A stretch of 64,000 bases of DNA, from NCBI RefSeq assembly GCF_900101895.1, contig NZ_FMVF01000010.1, positions 65,390 through 129,389 of the forward strand, in the 5' to 3' direction. Origin of the DNA: Flavobacterium caeni. Lineage in GTDB: Bacteria; Bacteroidota; Bacteroidia; Flavobacteriales; Flavobacteriaceae. The notes beneath the pieces were generated by a model. It had not been told where the DNA came from and did no database searches. It was given only the letters and a program-made list of their open reading frames with translations. The position numbers were made by a program, and so were the translations under genes. Below, one piece after another: positions 25,548 to 35,783 of this stretch. Each line of letters opens with the position of its first letter. Positions within the stretch are counted from its first letter, which is position 1.

Positions 25548-27095
25548 GTGAATAAAGAATTAATCATCAGATCAAGTTCTGAAGCCGTAGATTTTGCCTT
25601 ATTAAAAGATGGAAAACTAATAGAATTACACAAGGAAGAAGAGCACAAAAGCGAGTTTTCGGTAGGCGACATTTTTATCGCCAAGATCCGCAAGCCCGTG
25701 GCCGGACTCAACGCCGCGTTTGTCAATGTAGGCTTCGAAAAAGACGCCTTTTTGCACTACCACGACTTGGGCCCCAACTTGTCTTCCCAACTGAAATTCT
25801 TAAAACTTGTAAGCGCAGGTAAGATTAAAGATTTCACCCTCAAAAACTTTCAGTTCGAAAAAGAGATCGACAAAAACGGCATCATCGCCGATGTCCTCAG
25901 CGCGAACCAATCTGTATTGGTTCAAGTGGTCAAGGAACCGATTTCGACCAAAGGCCCACGCATTTCCTCGGAGTTGTCGCTGGCCGGCCGGTTCATCGTC
26001 CTGGTTCCGTTTTCCGACCGTGTTTCGGTTTCCCAAAAAATCGAATCGCGCGAAGAGAAAGACCGTCTCAAGAAACTGACGCAAGCCATTCGGCCCAAAG
26101 GCTTCGGCATCATCGTTCGCACGGTGGCCGAAGGCAAATCGACGGCCGAATTAGAAAAAGATTTGCAGAACCTCTTAAGCAGGTGGACTGCAATGTGCAA
26201 AAAAATACCGACTGCCCATCATCCGTCAAAGGTATTGGGAGAGCTCAACAGGGCTTCCTCTATCCTGCGCGATGTGTTCAACGATTCCTTTACCGGAATC
26301 CACATAGACGATGAGGAGTTGTTTTACCAAACCAAGGACTATCTGTTGGAGATAGCGCCATCCAAGCAATCGATTGTTAAGTTTTATCAGTCGCGCGACA
26401 CCCCGATCTTTGAAAGGTACCACATCGAGAGACAAATCAAAACCTCGTTCGGGAAAACCGTTTCCATGAGCCGCGGCGCCTATTTGATCATCGAACATAC
26501 CGAAGCCTTGCACGTCATCGACGTCAACTCGGGCAACCGTTCGAACAAGGCGACCAATCAGGAAGACACGGCCCTCGAAGTCAACATGATTGCCGCAGCC
26601 GAAATCGCCAGACAATTGCGTTTGCGCGACATGGGCGGGATCATCGTCATCGATTTCATCGACATGTCCAACCCCGACAACAGAAAGGTGCTGTTCGACA
26701 AACTCCGCGAGGAGATGAGCGACGACAAGGCCAAACACAAGATCCTGCCGCCGAGCAAATTTGGGCTCGTGCAAATTACCAGACAACGGGTTCGCCCCGA
26801 AGTCAACATCAAGACCAGGGAAGAAGATCCGAACAATGGGAACGGCGAAATCGAAGCGCCTATCCAAATCGTCGACAAGATCAACCAAGACCTGGAACGC
26901 TTGTTAAAAACCCACAAAAAAGTGGTGCTCAACGCGCACCCGTTTGTGGCTGCTTACCTCAGCAAAGGGTTTCCATCGCCGCGCTCGAAGTGGTTTTTCG
27001 AGCACCGCAAATGGGTGAAAATCATTCCACGTGACGCTTACACGTATTTAGAATACCACTTTTATGACGACAAAGGAAACGTCATCAAGGATTAA
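25548..27095 (+). CDS. rng: Ribonuclease E/G family protein
   Basis: A 515-residue RNA endonuclease for rRNA maturation and mRNA decay. Domains: S1 RNA-binding (about residues 38-125; VGDIFIAKIRKPVAGLNAAFVNVG), 5' sensor/RNase H-like region, and the DNase I-like catalytic part with the two Mg-binding aspartates in HVIDVNSGNRSNK and IIVIDFIDM. The zinc-link CPxCxG after the catalytic domain, which tethers subunits in E. coli RNase E/G, is absent: RQRVRPEVN runs on to NIKTREEDPNNGNG without cysteine. The start is GTG at 25548 (MNKELIIRSSSEAVDFALL); ATG at 25546 is out of frame and meets a stop at once. Confidence 0.95.
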   Translation: MNKELIIRSSSEAVDFALLKDGKLIELHKEEEHKSEFSVGDIFIAKIRKPVAGLNAAFVNVGFEKDAFLHYHDLGPNLSSQLKFLKLVSAGKIKDFTLKNFQFEKEIDKNGIIADVLSANQSVLVQVVKEPISTKGPRISSELSLAGRFIVLVPFSDRVSVSQKIESREEKDRLKKLTQAIRPKGFGIIVRTVAEGKSTAELEKDLQNLLSRWTAMCKKIPTAHHPSKVLGELNRASSILRDVFNDSFTGIHIDDEELFYQTKDYLLEIAPSKQSIVKFYQSRDTPIFERYHIERQIKTSFGKTVSMSRGAYLIIEHTEALHVIDVNSGNRSNKATNQEDTALEVNMIAAAEIARQLRLRDMGGIIVIDFIDMSNPDNRKVLFDKLREEMSDDKAKHKILPPSKFGLVQITRQRVRPEVNIKTREEDPNNGNGEIEAPIQIVDKINQDLERLLKTHKKVVLNAHPFVAAYLSKGFPSPRSKWFFEHRKWVKIIPRDAYTYLEYHFYDDKGNVIKD

Positions 27096-27097
27096 AA

Positions 27098-27135
27098 AAA
27101 GACCGCCTTTCGCAAGATTGGCGGTTTTTTTATTT
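27098..27135 (+). terminator. RNase E/G gene terminator
   Basis: Stem ACCGCC / GGCGGT with a 12-nt loop and T7, directly after the stop codon. Confidence 0.75.
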
Positions 27136-27142
27136 TTGGTTT

Positions 27143-27276
27143 GGGCGTTCCGTCGCCAGATGTCTTGGGCTTCGATGGAGCATGTTGTCGCGCCGTCGGG
27201 TCTTCCGCTTTTATCTTTTGCGCCGCCCTATGCCGGGCGCCGCAAAAGGATAACCGCTTCAACCCCTAACGCGGGC
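27143..27276 (-). repeat. Dispersed hairpin repeat, copy 3 (reverse)
   Basis: Begins GGGCGTTCCGTCGCCAGA, ends CCCCTAACGC. Central arms CTTTTGCGCCGCCC and GGGCGCCGCAAAAG pair with one mismatch. It fills the gap between the convergent rng and pbpC genes. Confidence 0.7.
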
Positions 27277-27294
27277 TTCCACCACAATCCACGA

Positions 27295-29667
27295 TTACTC
27301 CCTTACGATCTCGATGCGTCGTCTGATCTCGTTACCGTCTTGGTCTACCACCGTCACCACGTGAAACCCCGAAACGGGCGCGATCGGCAAATCGTGAAAG
27401 GTTTGCGTCGTGCCTTTGTACACGCCATCCACATACCAATACAACAATTGCTCCCTGTTCGGATGCGCCACCTTGAGCACCACCGGCTGCACCTTGCTCG
27501 CAAAATCCTTGGTCAAATAAATCTTGGTTCCGGCCTTCGGATAAATGAAATCCATGGCCCCGCCCACCCCCGAACAATCCGCACGGTAAGGCGGCAACGG
27601 CACATATTCGATGTGTTGCGACCGGTAATACCACTCCATGACCGGCGGCAGCACAAACCAGCTTTGCGTGACCATATCCGCCACGGGCTGACAATCGGCG
27701 TTCACACGGTACCGTCGCCTGGCATCCAAATGCACGGTTTTGTGAAACGGGCAAACGGCCGTCGTCTTGCCTTTGGGTGGCACAAGCTGCTTGACGGTCG
27801 GGCAATCGGGCTTGGCCAAATAACCGCTTTGCGCGCACACCTCGACCTCTTCCAAATCGTTGAGCGGTGCCGCAACACCTTTTTTGCGCGGCAACAACCT
27901 AAACGCGTCGAACAAAACCGGCGCGGCGCTCGACACGCCCGTCAGCTCGGGCCGTCCTTCGCCCGTGGCGTTGCCCACCCAAACACCCACCACATAGCGC
28001 GCGTTGGTCCCAATGGCCCAGGCGTCGCGGTTGCCAAAGCTGGTACCCGTTTTCCAGGCAATCTGGAGCGCGCTGTCGTAAAATTTCCAGGCCTCGTCGC
28101 CTTCGGGTCGATTGACTTCCTTCATGGCCTCATAGGTCAAATAAATCGATCCTGCGCCCAAAATCGTTTTGTCGAAACTCGGCTTACCAAAATTTGTCTT
28201 GAAACCATCGGTGTAATTGAGTTCGGCAAATTCGCCCGTTCGGTACCGGGCTTGGTGCGCGTTGAAATACTCCACCGTGGACGACAGCCCCGCATAGGTT
28301 CGGCACAAATCCCACAAATTGCTTTCGGCGCCGCCCAAAATAAGCGACAATCCGTAGTGGTCGGGCGTTTTGGAAATGTCGTGCAACTTGAATTTTTGCA
28401 GCGTCTCATAGAACTTGGGCACGCCAAAATCCTGCAACATCAACACCGACGGGATGTTGAGCGACCGCGCGAGCGCTCTATGCGCCGGTACCGCGCCATC
28501 GAAAGTCAAATTAAAGTTCTCGGGCTTGTACCCCGAAATCTGCGTCGGTACGTCGGCGACAAGCGTATTGGGCAGCAGCTGGCCTTCGTCGAGCATGGCC
28601 GCATACAGCAACGGTTTGAGAATACTCCCGGTGCTGCGCGGCGCCGTAATGATGTCTACGTCTTTCTGGTGGTCGGCATCGGTGGGCGCGTTCCCCACAT
28701 AGCCAATGATATCGCGGTTGTGGTTGTCGATGACCAGTACGGCCAGGTTGTGCACTTCGTTCTGTTTGAACTGGTTGTAGTAGTACCGCGCCAATTGGTT
28801 CAAACGCTGCTGCAATGCCAGATCGATGGTGGTCTTCACGCGATGTCCTTCGCGCGTTTTGGCGACACGGGCCAGCAAATGCGGCGCGGTTTGCGGCAAA
28901 TCGAACGGCTTTTGCGGCAAGGGTTCGGCCACCGACAATTCGAAAGTGGTACGGTCGATAATCCTTTGCGCATACAATTTCCCCAACAACCGATTGCGTT
29001 TCTCGCGCAACCTGGCCTGGTTTTTCCCGGGGAAAATCAACCCCGGTGCGTTGGGCAATACGGCCAGCGTCGCGCTCTCGGCCCATGACAACTGGTGCGA
29101 CTGTACGCCAAAATACCTCCAGGACGCCATTTCCAACCCCACTACATTGCCGCCAAAGGGCGCATGCGCGGCATACAATCCGAGGATTTCGTCTTTCGAA
29201 TGACGCAACTCGAGTCGCGTGGCCAACACCACCTCGATCAATTTCTCGAAATAGGTGCGCGACCTGTTGTGCCGCGACAAACGAACCACCTGTTGGGTCA
29301 ACGTGCTGCCGCCGCGCACCACGCGTCCGGCCGCGCTGTTCTCGCGAACAGCCTTGGTCATGGCCACGGGGTTAAAACCCGGATGACGGTAAAAATGGCG
29401 GTCTTCGAACAACACCAGACACGTCTTGAATTTTTGCGGAACCGAATCCTGCGCCGGAAAGCGCCATTGTCCGTCACGTGCAATCTTTGCGCCCAGCAAT
29501 TCGCCTTCGCGGCTTTCGATTACGGTGGCATACGGCTGTTCGAACAGCGTGCGCGGCAAACAAAAATAGTAGCCAACAAAGATCAAAAACACGATTGCGC
29601 TCTTGATTCTGTTGTTGTTGATCCAATCCAAAATACGCTTCAAAAACGCTATTATCTTGGCTTTCAT
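27295..29667 (-). CDS. pbpC: Penicillin-binding protein 1C (bifunctional)
   Basis: A 790-residue class A PBP: a membrane anchor (about residues 22-40), a GT51 glycosyltransferase domain with EDRHFYRHPGFN and GGSTLTQQVVRL, a transpeptidase domain with SxxK (STGSILKP), SxN (ARSLNIPS) and KTGTSFGNRDAW, and a C-terminal BiPBP_C-type beta domain. It polymerises and crosslinks peptidoglycan. The ATG at 29667 overlaps the stop of the alpha-2-macroglobulin gene (ATGA), giving the A2M-pbpC pairing known from many Gram-negative bacteria, where the protease trap and the repair synthase are thought to cooperate after envelope damage. Confidence 0.95.
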   Translation of the reverse strand: MKAKIIAFLKRILDWINNNRIKSAIVFLIFVGYYFCLPRTLFEQPYATVIESREGELLGAKIARDGQWRFPAQDSVPQKFKTCLVLFEDRHFYRHPGFNPVAMTKAVRENSAAGRVVRGGSTLTQQVVRLSRHNRSRTYFEKLIEVVLATRLELRHSKDEILGLYAAHAPFGGNVVGLEMASWRYFGVQSHQLSWAESATLAVLPNAPGLIFPGKNQARLREKRNRLLGKLYAQRIIDRTTFELSVAEPLPQKPFDLPQTAPHLLARVAKTREGHRVKTTIDLALQQRLNQLARYYYNQFKQNEVHNLAVLVIDNHNRDIIGYVGNAPTDADHQKDVDIITAPRSTGSILKPLLYAAMLDEGQLLPNTLVADVPTQISGYKPENFNLTFDGAVPAHRALARSLNIPSVLMLQDFGVPKFYETLQKFKLHDISKTPDHYGLSLILGGAESNLWDLCRTYAGLSSTVEYFNAHQARYRTGEFAELNYTDGFKTNFGKPSFDKTILGAGSIYLTYEAMKEVNRPEGDEAWKFYDSALQIAWKTGTSFGNRDAWAIGTNARYVVGVWVGNATGEGRPELTGVSSAAPVLFDAFRLLPRKKGVAAPLNDLEEVEVCAQSGYLAKPDCPTVKQLVPPKGKTTAVCPFHKTVHLDARRRYRVNADCQPVADMVTQSWFVLPPVMEWYYRSQHIEYVPLPPYRADCSGVGGAMDFIYPKAGTKIYLTKDFASKVQPVVLKVAHPNREQLLYWYVDGVYKGTTQTFHDLPIAPVSGFHVVTVVDQDGNEIRRRIEIVRE

Positions 29668-32600
29668 TTCACGACTTCTATCCACTGCCCTTTGGTACGC
29701 GCGAGGTACGAATGGTCATACATGGCCTCGCATTGCAAGCCCGGCAGGTAATACGCACCCAAATACGAAGCGTTGAGCAGTACCTTGAACGTCTTGGCTT
29801 CGTTGGCCTTGAGCGCAAAATAGAAATTCGTCCTGTCGTCGCGGATGTCAATATAATCGGCCACATTGTTCGTCGCATCGCCATACTCGGTAAAACGCGT
29901 GTTGACGATTTCGAACCCTGAAGGCAGGATTTGCGACAACGCCACATTTTCGACGCGTTCGTTGCGTTGGTTCTTGACGGTCACTTCGGCGAAGAATTCG
30001 GTGCCTTGTGCTATCTTAGAAACGTTGAGCACGTCGCCTTTGCGGCTCTTGAACACCACGCCCGCCGACAGGTTGCTTTGGTACGGTTGTTCCTTGCCCA
30101 CTGGCAAAATCCCCGAATTCAGCACCCGTACATACACCGTATTGTTTTTGTTGTTCTTAATCATGAGCGTGTTGTTCCCTGCCTGAACGGCCAAATTGCG
30201 GTCGATAAACGTCTTGCCCGTTTTGACCTGCGTGGCCTTTCCGTCCTTCGAATAAGTCACATCTACGCCTTTGCTACCGTTGAATTGGGCGAATTTAGAC
30301 ATCGCATACAGCCCGTAAGCCGTCGTTTGCGTACTCATCCATTGGTCTGCCGACAAGTTCTTGGCCAATCGCAGCGCCGTTTGGAACGCGCGTTGCTTTT
30401 GCCCGAGCAGCACCAGGGTTTCGAGTGTCATGGCACGGTTGCGGTCGGCCGATCCGTAGTAGAAATAAGATCCATTCGCGTCCTCGTCGATGCTGGTCTT
30501 GCCGAGCAACAATTCCCCCGACGATTTCTGGCCCGCAAGCGCATACGCCGCCGCCAGCCTTAATTTACTTTCGTTTGAAATTCCCGAGGTTTCGCGCAAG
30601 CGGTTCATCGACGACAAATCGGGCGACCCGGCCAGCGCCAGCGTGTACAAACGATAGGCCTGCGCGAGGTCGTTGCCGTACTGCGGATAAAAACGCCACG
30701 TCTTGGCTTCTTTTTGTTGGTAGGCGAGCCATTTTGATTTGCAGCCCACGGGCAACACATAGCCTTTCTTCTCGGCTTCGACCAAGAAATGGCCCACATA
30801 GGACGAGCCCCAATCGTCGGCATACGATCCGCCCGGCCAATACACGAATCCACCATTGGCCAACTGGAATCCGCCCAAACGGTTGATGCCTGCCGTTACA
30901 TTCTTCTGGATCTGCGATTGCCTGTCGGCCGTGATGTCGGCCACTTCCGACAAAAACAACTGCGGGAATACCGACGAAGTGGTTTGTTCGACGCAGCCGT
31001 GCGGATAGCTGATCAAATATTGCAGCCTTCGGTTGAGATCGATGGTCGGGATCGACGACACCTCAAGCTTGGCGCTGTTGCTGCCCGTCACACCAAAAGT
31101 TGCCCATGACAAGGTTTTGGAACTGTTCGGCTCGAGCAGCACATCCTTGAACGCATGGGTAACTGGGTTCGGATTGGTCATGTCGATTTCGACTTCATAG
31201 GTTGATTTTTGTCCGCCCGACGTGGCCACGACCTGTACTTTTCCGATGCCCGTACCGCTTCCGACGGCCAGTTTGAAATAGGCCATCTGTTCATCGGGTT
31301 GCGAAAAAGTAAGGTTTTGCATAGCGTTGCCGACGACACGCAGTCCGTTGTTGGCTTTCACCTGCACCTGTACATTGCGGATGTTTTTCTCCATCGCAAA
31401 CACCGTCACGGGAATCGTCACTTGTTCCGACGGCGAAATCTTGCGTGGTAACGAGGCCAGCACCATAAGCGGACTTTTGACCGGCGTCGCCTTTTCGACG
31501 TTGCCGTACGCGCTGGTGTTGGCATCGGCGGCCACCACCATCGTACGCACCGACCCCACGTATTTGGGCAGTTGCACCTGATGGGTTTTCGTTTGTCCTT
31601 TTGCGAGCACAAATGGCCCGAGGTACATCACGACAGGCTTGAACCTATTGGCCTTCTTGGCTTTGCCGCCGCCCAAATCCTGGTCGCCTCCTATGGCAAA
31701 AATCTGGTTGACCTTGCCGCCATAGGCCCCGATGACGTGATCGTATATATCCCAGGTCTTGACCCCCAAGGCCTCGCGCGTGTAAAAACTGTCCCACGCA
31801 TTCGGGGTTTTGAACCGCGTGAGATCGAGCAATCCTTCATCGACAATGGCCACGGTATAGGTCATGCGTTTGCCCGATTTCTCGGCCACTCTAATTTGGA
31901 ACGGCTGCTCGGGCTTGAGTACATTGGGCATGGTGAGTTGCGGTTCGAGCTTGGTGTTTTTGTCGACGACTTCAATTGGGACGATGCCGTACATACGGAT
32001 CGGCGAATCGTTCTTGGTGGTCGCGTGCGGTTGCAGCAAACTGATGTTGAAATAGACGTTGGGCGCCATATCGGGCGTGATCGGCACCTCAATTTTTGTT
32101 TCGCCTTTGAGCGTTTTGACCCAAAGCGCTTTGACCACCTTGGCCCCGTTTTCGATCGAAACCAATGCGCGGCCGCCTTCGCTCGATGGGAACGAAACCT
32201 GCGCCTTCTCGCCCACGGCATAATTTTTCTTATCGGTCGAGAACACCAGCATGTTGGCCGACGAAGCATCGGTATGCCGCGTCTTACCCGACCAATATGG
32301 CCAGTCGATCACAACGGTTTGCGCGGCCGCATGGCCACCCGTCGGGTCATACACGCGAACCATGTACCGGCCCCATTCTTCATCGGTGGCCGAAAACTGC
32401 ACGGCCGCACGCCCAGACGCATCGGTGTTGACGGTAAAACTCTTGAATGCCGTCGCCGAATGGGCCGCGTTGTAATTCGACAGGTTGTCGCCATCGGCGT
32501 CCCACCACCAGCGCCACTCGACTTTGAACACCTTGACTTCTATACCGCGCACCGGTTTTGGCCTGCCGCTTTCATCGACCGAGACGATGTCGAAACGGTT

Positions 32601-35156
32601 CATTTTTCGCGTTTCAAGCATGCCGTACTTGTTGGGTTCGGGCGTCTTAATGCCAACGTAGGTGGTGTAGGGCGAATAGGTGGTTGCCATGACATCGGTG
32701 CTGAAATCGCCGCCTTCTTCATACACCTTGGTGACAAACGCCGCCTTGAGCATGCCCGGCGCCTGGTCCTGCAACTGCGGATTGATCGTTGCCGATGCGC
32801 GGCCGCTTTCGTCGATACGGCCTGAAAAAATGTTGATTTCCTCGGTCCCGAACTGGCGCACCAAATCGTCGAATACATATTTCGGATAATTCTTGAACGC
32901 GGTCGATTGTTGCGAAAACTTGGCGGTCATGTCGGCCTTGAGGTTCTTGGCGATGGCACCGTGCAACCAGGTCACCTCCAAATTCGCCGTACTCGGGCTG
33001 CCCGAAGTGAGCACGGCCTTGTTGAACGTGTTCTTGATGCGCAAACGGTTGGGTTTGATGGTCTCTATCTTGATGTTTTTGTAGAATTTCGCCCCGCCAA
33101 GACTTACCATGGCCTCCCAACTGCCCGTTGGCGCGTCGGGATGGGTTGGTACCACAAACGAATAATGGTTCCAATCGTTCGACTTGACGACCTTTTGGTA
33201 CACCGTCTTGCCGCTCGGGTCGTTGAGCCGCAACTTGATCGGATGCGCCTTGGGCAGCTTGTTGGCCGCGTCGTTCAAGATAAACGACAAATACAGGTCA
33301 TCGCCCGGTCGCCATACGCCGCGCTCACCATAAATATAGCCTTTAAGTCCCTTTTGCAAGGTCTCGCCCGAAACGTCAAAGTTCGAAACCGAAAGCGACA
33401 TACCGTCGTCGAGTTTTAGGTAGGTCGTGTGTTTGCCCTGCGTCACGATCGCGAAATAGGCAAACTTGTCGAGCTTGAAATAGGCCGTGCCCGACACATC
33501 GGTTTTGGATGTGGCCAGTTTTTGTTGCTGGAAACTGTACAAGTCGATTGTCGCGCCGCCCACCGGATCGGTCGTGAGCAAGTTGTTGACCGCAAAAAAA
33601 TACGATTTGTTCTCGCCGCGCTTGGCGATGACGCCCAAATCCGAAGCGAGCACGTTGGTCGCGGTTTTGGTGTTGTAAAAATAGGAATTCGTGCACGGGT
33701 CTTGGCTTTCGCGCCACTCGTAATCGTCGTAGTAGTAATCGTAATAGTCGCCGCTGTAATTGACGTCGTTCTCGTCTGTTTCCTCTGGTTCCTCGGGCGT
33801 TTCGTCGGGCTCGGTGCTTTCGCATCGGTACAGCGAATACTTTTTGCGGAATTCAAACTCGACGCGGTAGATGGCACCGGGTTCGGGGGTGATGATTTTT
33901 GACAAATCAAGCGCAAACGTGTTCCATTTGTCGAGCTTCACCAGCGGATTGCCTTGCAAATTGATGACGCGCTTGGCCACCGGTTGCGCTACCTGACGCA
34001 AATTGCGCGCGCCGTCGATCTCGTTCTCCTGTAAAAACTGGAGTATGTTGTTCTTGTAGATTTTGTAGACTTTCACGTCGACAGCCCTGAGGTTGACCGC
34101 CTCGAAATTGAGTTTGAGGTTGCTCGAGCTGGGCAATAAAGTTCCGTTGCGCACCAGCCGTACATTGGGTTTGAGCTGTTCGAATAACACCTTGGTCGCA
34201 AAACTTTTTTTCATTTTGAAACCATCCTCGCTTTGGATCCCTTCGAACACTTCGAGCAACAAATCGCCTTTGAGCGGTTGGTCGAAAAACACCTTGAGCA
34301 CGTTGCCTTGCGTGGCAAATTTGAGCCCTTCGGCCGATTCCACCGCAACGAGTCCGTTGAAGTTCTGGTCGCGTTGCAATGGATCTGAAAAGTTGATCAA
34401 AAGCGTCTGGTTGCTCGCATCGGGCACATCGACATCGATTACCTTGAAGTTTTCCTTGCCTGCGATCGGAAATTTGATGGTGCCTTTTTGATCGATACCA
34501 AAATCGGCGCCGTCGTAAATGATTTCGATTTCGGAATCCTGCACCTCGCGCTTGATGCTGTCGACCACAAACCTGAATTCGGTTTTGGAACTGAGCGTCT
34601 TGTCGAATTTGATCTTGAGGTTTTGGTCATTTTGCCTTGCCGACACCAGTTTTTGCGCCGTTTCGAAATCGAGTTCATCGGCCGATTTGAGCGTACAGTT
34701 CAAATGCTGGAAGTCCTTGCTGTACGACTGCACCGCGTTGGTGGTCACCGTAAAATCCTGCTTGATCGTCTTGACCGTAAATTGGAATGCGCGCAGGTTC
34801 TCGGGTACCTTGACCAGTTCGTCCAGGTGAAAAGTGACCTGGTATTCGGTATTCTGATCGAGTTTTTTGTCGGGGATGAACGCGACGGTGCTTCCCGTGA
34901 GCGCCACCACTTTCCCGCTGACCGATGGCGAAATGCTGAACAGTCCGTTGTCGAGCGGCTGGTTGGGCTTCCACTCTTTCTTTGAAAACGCCAACACCAC
35001 GCGAATGTCGGATTTTGCGGGTACCACGCCGCCGGTAAAACCCGAGATGTACTTCTTGAACAGCGAAAAATCAGAATTGAATTCGGCTGCCGATTTCCTG
35101 CAGCCCTGAAAGGTCAACAATGCCAAAAACACGAGAATCAATCCTTTTGTTTTCAT
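29664..35156 (-). CDS. Thioester alpha-2-macroglobulin family lipoprotein
   Basis: An 1830-residue periplasmic protease inhibitor anchored as a lipoprotein (LTFQGC, Cys19). Seen in order: several MG beta domains with a bait-like region, the A2M core, and the thioester motif YPHGCVEQ with Cys1388, within the helical TED (residues ~1380-1640; LANGGFVYWPGG), then a receptor-binding-like beta end. It should trap proteases covalently, like E. coli YfhM. Odd feature: an acidic, Tyr-rich insert at about residues 443-487 bracketed by two cysteines. It is co-translated with pbpC through an ATGA overlap. Confidence 0.94.
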   Translation of the reverse strand: MKTKGLILVFLALLTFQGCRKSAAEFNSDFSLFKKYISGFTGGVVPAKSDIRVVLAFSKKEWKPNQPLDNGLFSISPSVSGKVVALTGSTVAFIPDKKLDQNTEYQVTFHLDELVKVPENLRAFQFTVKTIKQDFTVTTNAVQSYSKDFQHLNCTLKSADELDFETAQKLVSARQNDQNLKIKFDKTLSSKTEFRFVVDSIKREVQDSEIEIIYDGADFGIDQKGTIKFPIAGKENFKVIDVDVPDASNQTLLINFSDPLQRDQNFNGLVAVESAEGLKFATQGNVLKVFFDQPLKGDLLLEVFEGIQSEDGFKMKKSFATKVLFEQLKPNVRLVRNGTLLPSSSNLKLNFEAVNLRAVDVKVYKIYKNNILQFLQENEIDGARNLRQVAQPVAKRVINLQGNPLVKLDKWNTFALDLSKIITPEPGAIYRVEFEFRKKYSLYRCESTEPDETPEEPEETDENDVNYSGDYYDYYYDDYEWRESQDPCTNSYFYNTKTATNVLASDLGVIAKRGENKSYFFAVNNLLTTDPVGGATIDLYSFQQQKLATSKTDVSGTAYFKLDKFAYFAIVTQGKHTTYLKLDDGMSLSVSNFDVSGETLQKGLKGYIYGERGVWRPGDDLYLSFILNDAANKLPKAHPIKLRLNDPSGKTVYQKVVKSNDWNHYSFVVPTHPDAPTGSWEAMVSLGGAKFYKNIKIETIKPNRLRIKNTFNKAVLTSGSPSTANLEVTWLHGAIAKNLKADMTAKFSQQSTAFKNYPKYVFDDLVRQFGTEEINIFSGRIDESGRASATINPQLQDQAPGMLKAAFVTKVYEEGGDFSTDVMATTYSPYTTYVGIKTPEPNKYGMLETRKMNRFDIVSVDESGRPKPVRGIEVKVFKVEWRWWWDADGDNLSNYNAAHSATAFKSFTVNTDASGRAAVQFSATDEEWGRYMVRVYDPTGGHAAAQTVVIDWPYWSGKTRHTDASSANMLVFSTDKKNYAVGEKAQVSFPSSEGGRALVSIENGAKVVKALWVKTLKGETKIEVPITPDMAPNVYFNISLLQPHATTKNDSPIRMYGIVPIEVVDKNTKLEPQLTMPNVLKPEQPFQIRVAEKSGKRMTYTVAIVDEGLLDLTRFKTPNAWDSFYTREALGVKTWDIYDHVIGAYGGKVNQIFAIGGDQDLGGGKAKKANRFKPVVMYLGPFVLAKGQTKTHQVQLPKYVGSVRTMVVAADANTSAYGNVEKATPVKSPLMVLASLPRKISPSEQVTIPVTVFAMEKNIRNVQVQVKANNGLRVVGNAMQNLTFSQPDEQMAYFKLAVGSGTGIGKVQVVATSGGQKSTYEVEIDMTNPNPVTHAFKDVLLEPNSSKTLSWATFGVTGSNSAKLEVSSIPTIDLNRRLQYLISYPHGCVEQTTSSVFPQLFLSEVADITADRQSQIQKNVTAGINRLGGFQLANGGFVYWPGGSYADDWGSSYVGHFLVEAEKKGYVLPVGCKSKWLAYQQKEAKTWRFYPQYGNDLAQAYRLYTLALAGSPDLSSMNRLRETSGISNESKLRLAAAYALAGQKSSGELLLGKTSIDEDANGSYFYYGSADRNRAMTLETLVLLGQKQRAFQTALRLAKNLSADQWMSTQTTAYGLYAMSKFAQFNGSKGVDVTYSKDGKATQVKTGKTFIDRNLAVQAGNNTLMIKNNKNNTVYVRVLNSGILPVGKEQPYQSNLSAGVVFKSRKGDVLNVSKIAQGTEFFAEVTVKNQRNERVENVALSQILPSGFEIVNTRFTEYGDATNNVADYIDIRDDRTNFYFALKANEAKTFKVLLNASYLGAYYLPGLQCEAMYDHSYLARTKGQWIEVVK

Positions 35157-35313
35157 AGATCAAGAAATTTAAATGGTTAGAACGTCACGCAACACGTCTT
35201 GCGATTTCTGCGATAACTGCAAAACCGATTTTAATATTGTATTAAATGTACGGTATTTTTCCCGAATCGTTTATAAAGAAAATTCGGCACAAAAAATAAG
35301 GTTGCCCAGACTG

Positions 35314-35757
35314 CTATTTACGGCGATTCGCAAAAAAACGCACCATCAAATCGGCGGCTTCTTGCGCCATCACGCCCGACACCACCGCGGTTTTGGGATG
35401 AAGTTTGGTGCCCATCGACAGGTAACCGCGTTGCTCGTCGCGCGCGCCAAAAACAATTTTGGAAATCTGGCTCCAGTACAATGCGCCCGCGCACATCTGG
35501 CAGGGTTCGAGCGTCACATACAGCGTACATTCTTTGAGGTATTTGCCACCCAAGAAGTGGGCCGCCGCGGTAATCGATTGCATTTCGGCATGCGCCGTCA
35601 CGTCGTTGAGCATTTCGGTCAGGTTGTGGCTGCGCGCGATGACCTGGTTGTTGACGACAATGACCGCCCCAACGGGAATCTCGCCTTTTTCGAACGCAGT
35701 CTCGGCTTCCTGCAGCGCCTTTTTCATGAAGTATTCGTCGGTGAAAACCTGTTCCAT
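35314..35757 (-). CDS. tadA: tRNA-specific adenosine deaminase
   Basis: A 147-residue zinc deaminase that converts A34 to inosine in tRNA-Arg(ACG). Zinc/catalytic motifs: HAEMQSI (about residue 55) and PCQMCAGAL (about residue 85). The C-terminal region (FGARDEQRGYLSMG) is typical of TadA. The ATG at 35757 is taken because the family starts there. It lies only 4 nt behind a TATTTTTG box on the minus strand, so the message is probably leaderless. Divergent from dxs across a 38-bp spacer. Confidence 0.94.
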   Translation of the reverse strand: MEQVFTDEYFMKKALQEAETAFEKGEIPVGAVIVVNNQVIARSHNLTEMLNDVTAHAEMQSITAAAHFLGGKYLKECTLYVTLEPCQMCAGALYWSQISKIVFGARDEQRGYLSMGTKLHPKTAVVSGVMAQEAADLMVRFFANRRK

Positions 35758-35761
35758 ACGC

Positions 35762-35769
35762 CAAAAATA
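35762..35769 (-). promoter_or_regulatory. tadA -7 element (leaderless arrangement)
   Basis: TATTTTTG on the minus strand, then four bases and the tadA ATG. No TTG at usual -33 spacing was found. Confidence 0.5.
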
Positions 35770-35783
35770 CGATTTCAACTCCG

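Noticed and set aside
27064..29088. 674-codon open frame on the plus strand opposite pbpC
   Set aside because: The minus-strand frame has all PBP motifs; the plus frame is an Arg/His-rich shadow.
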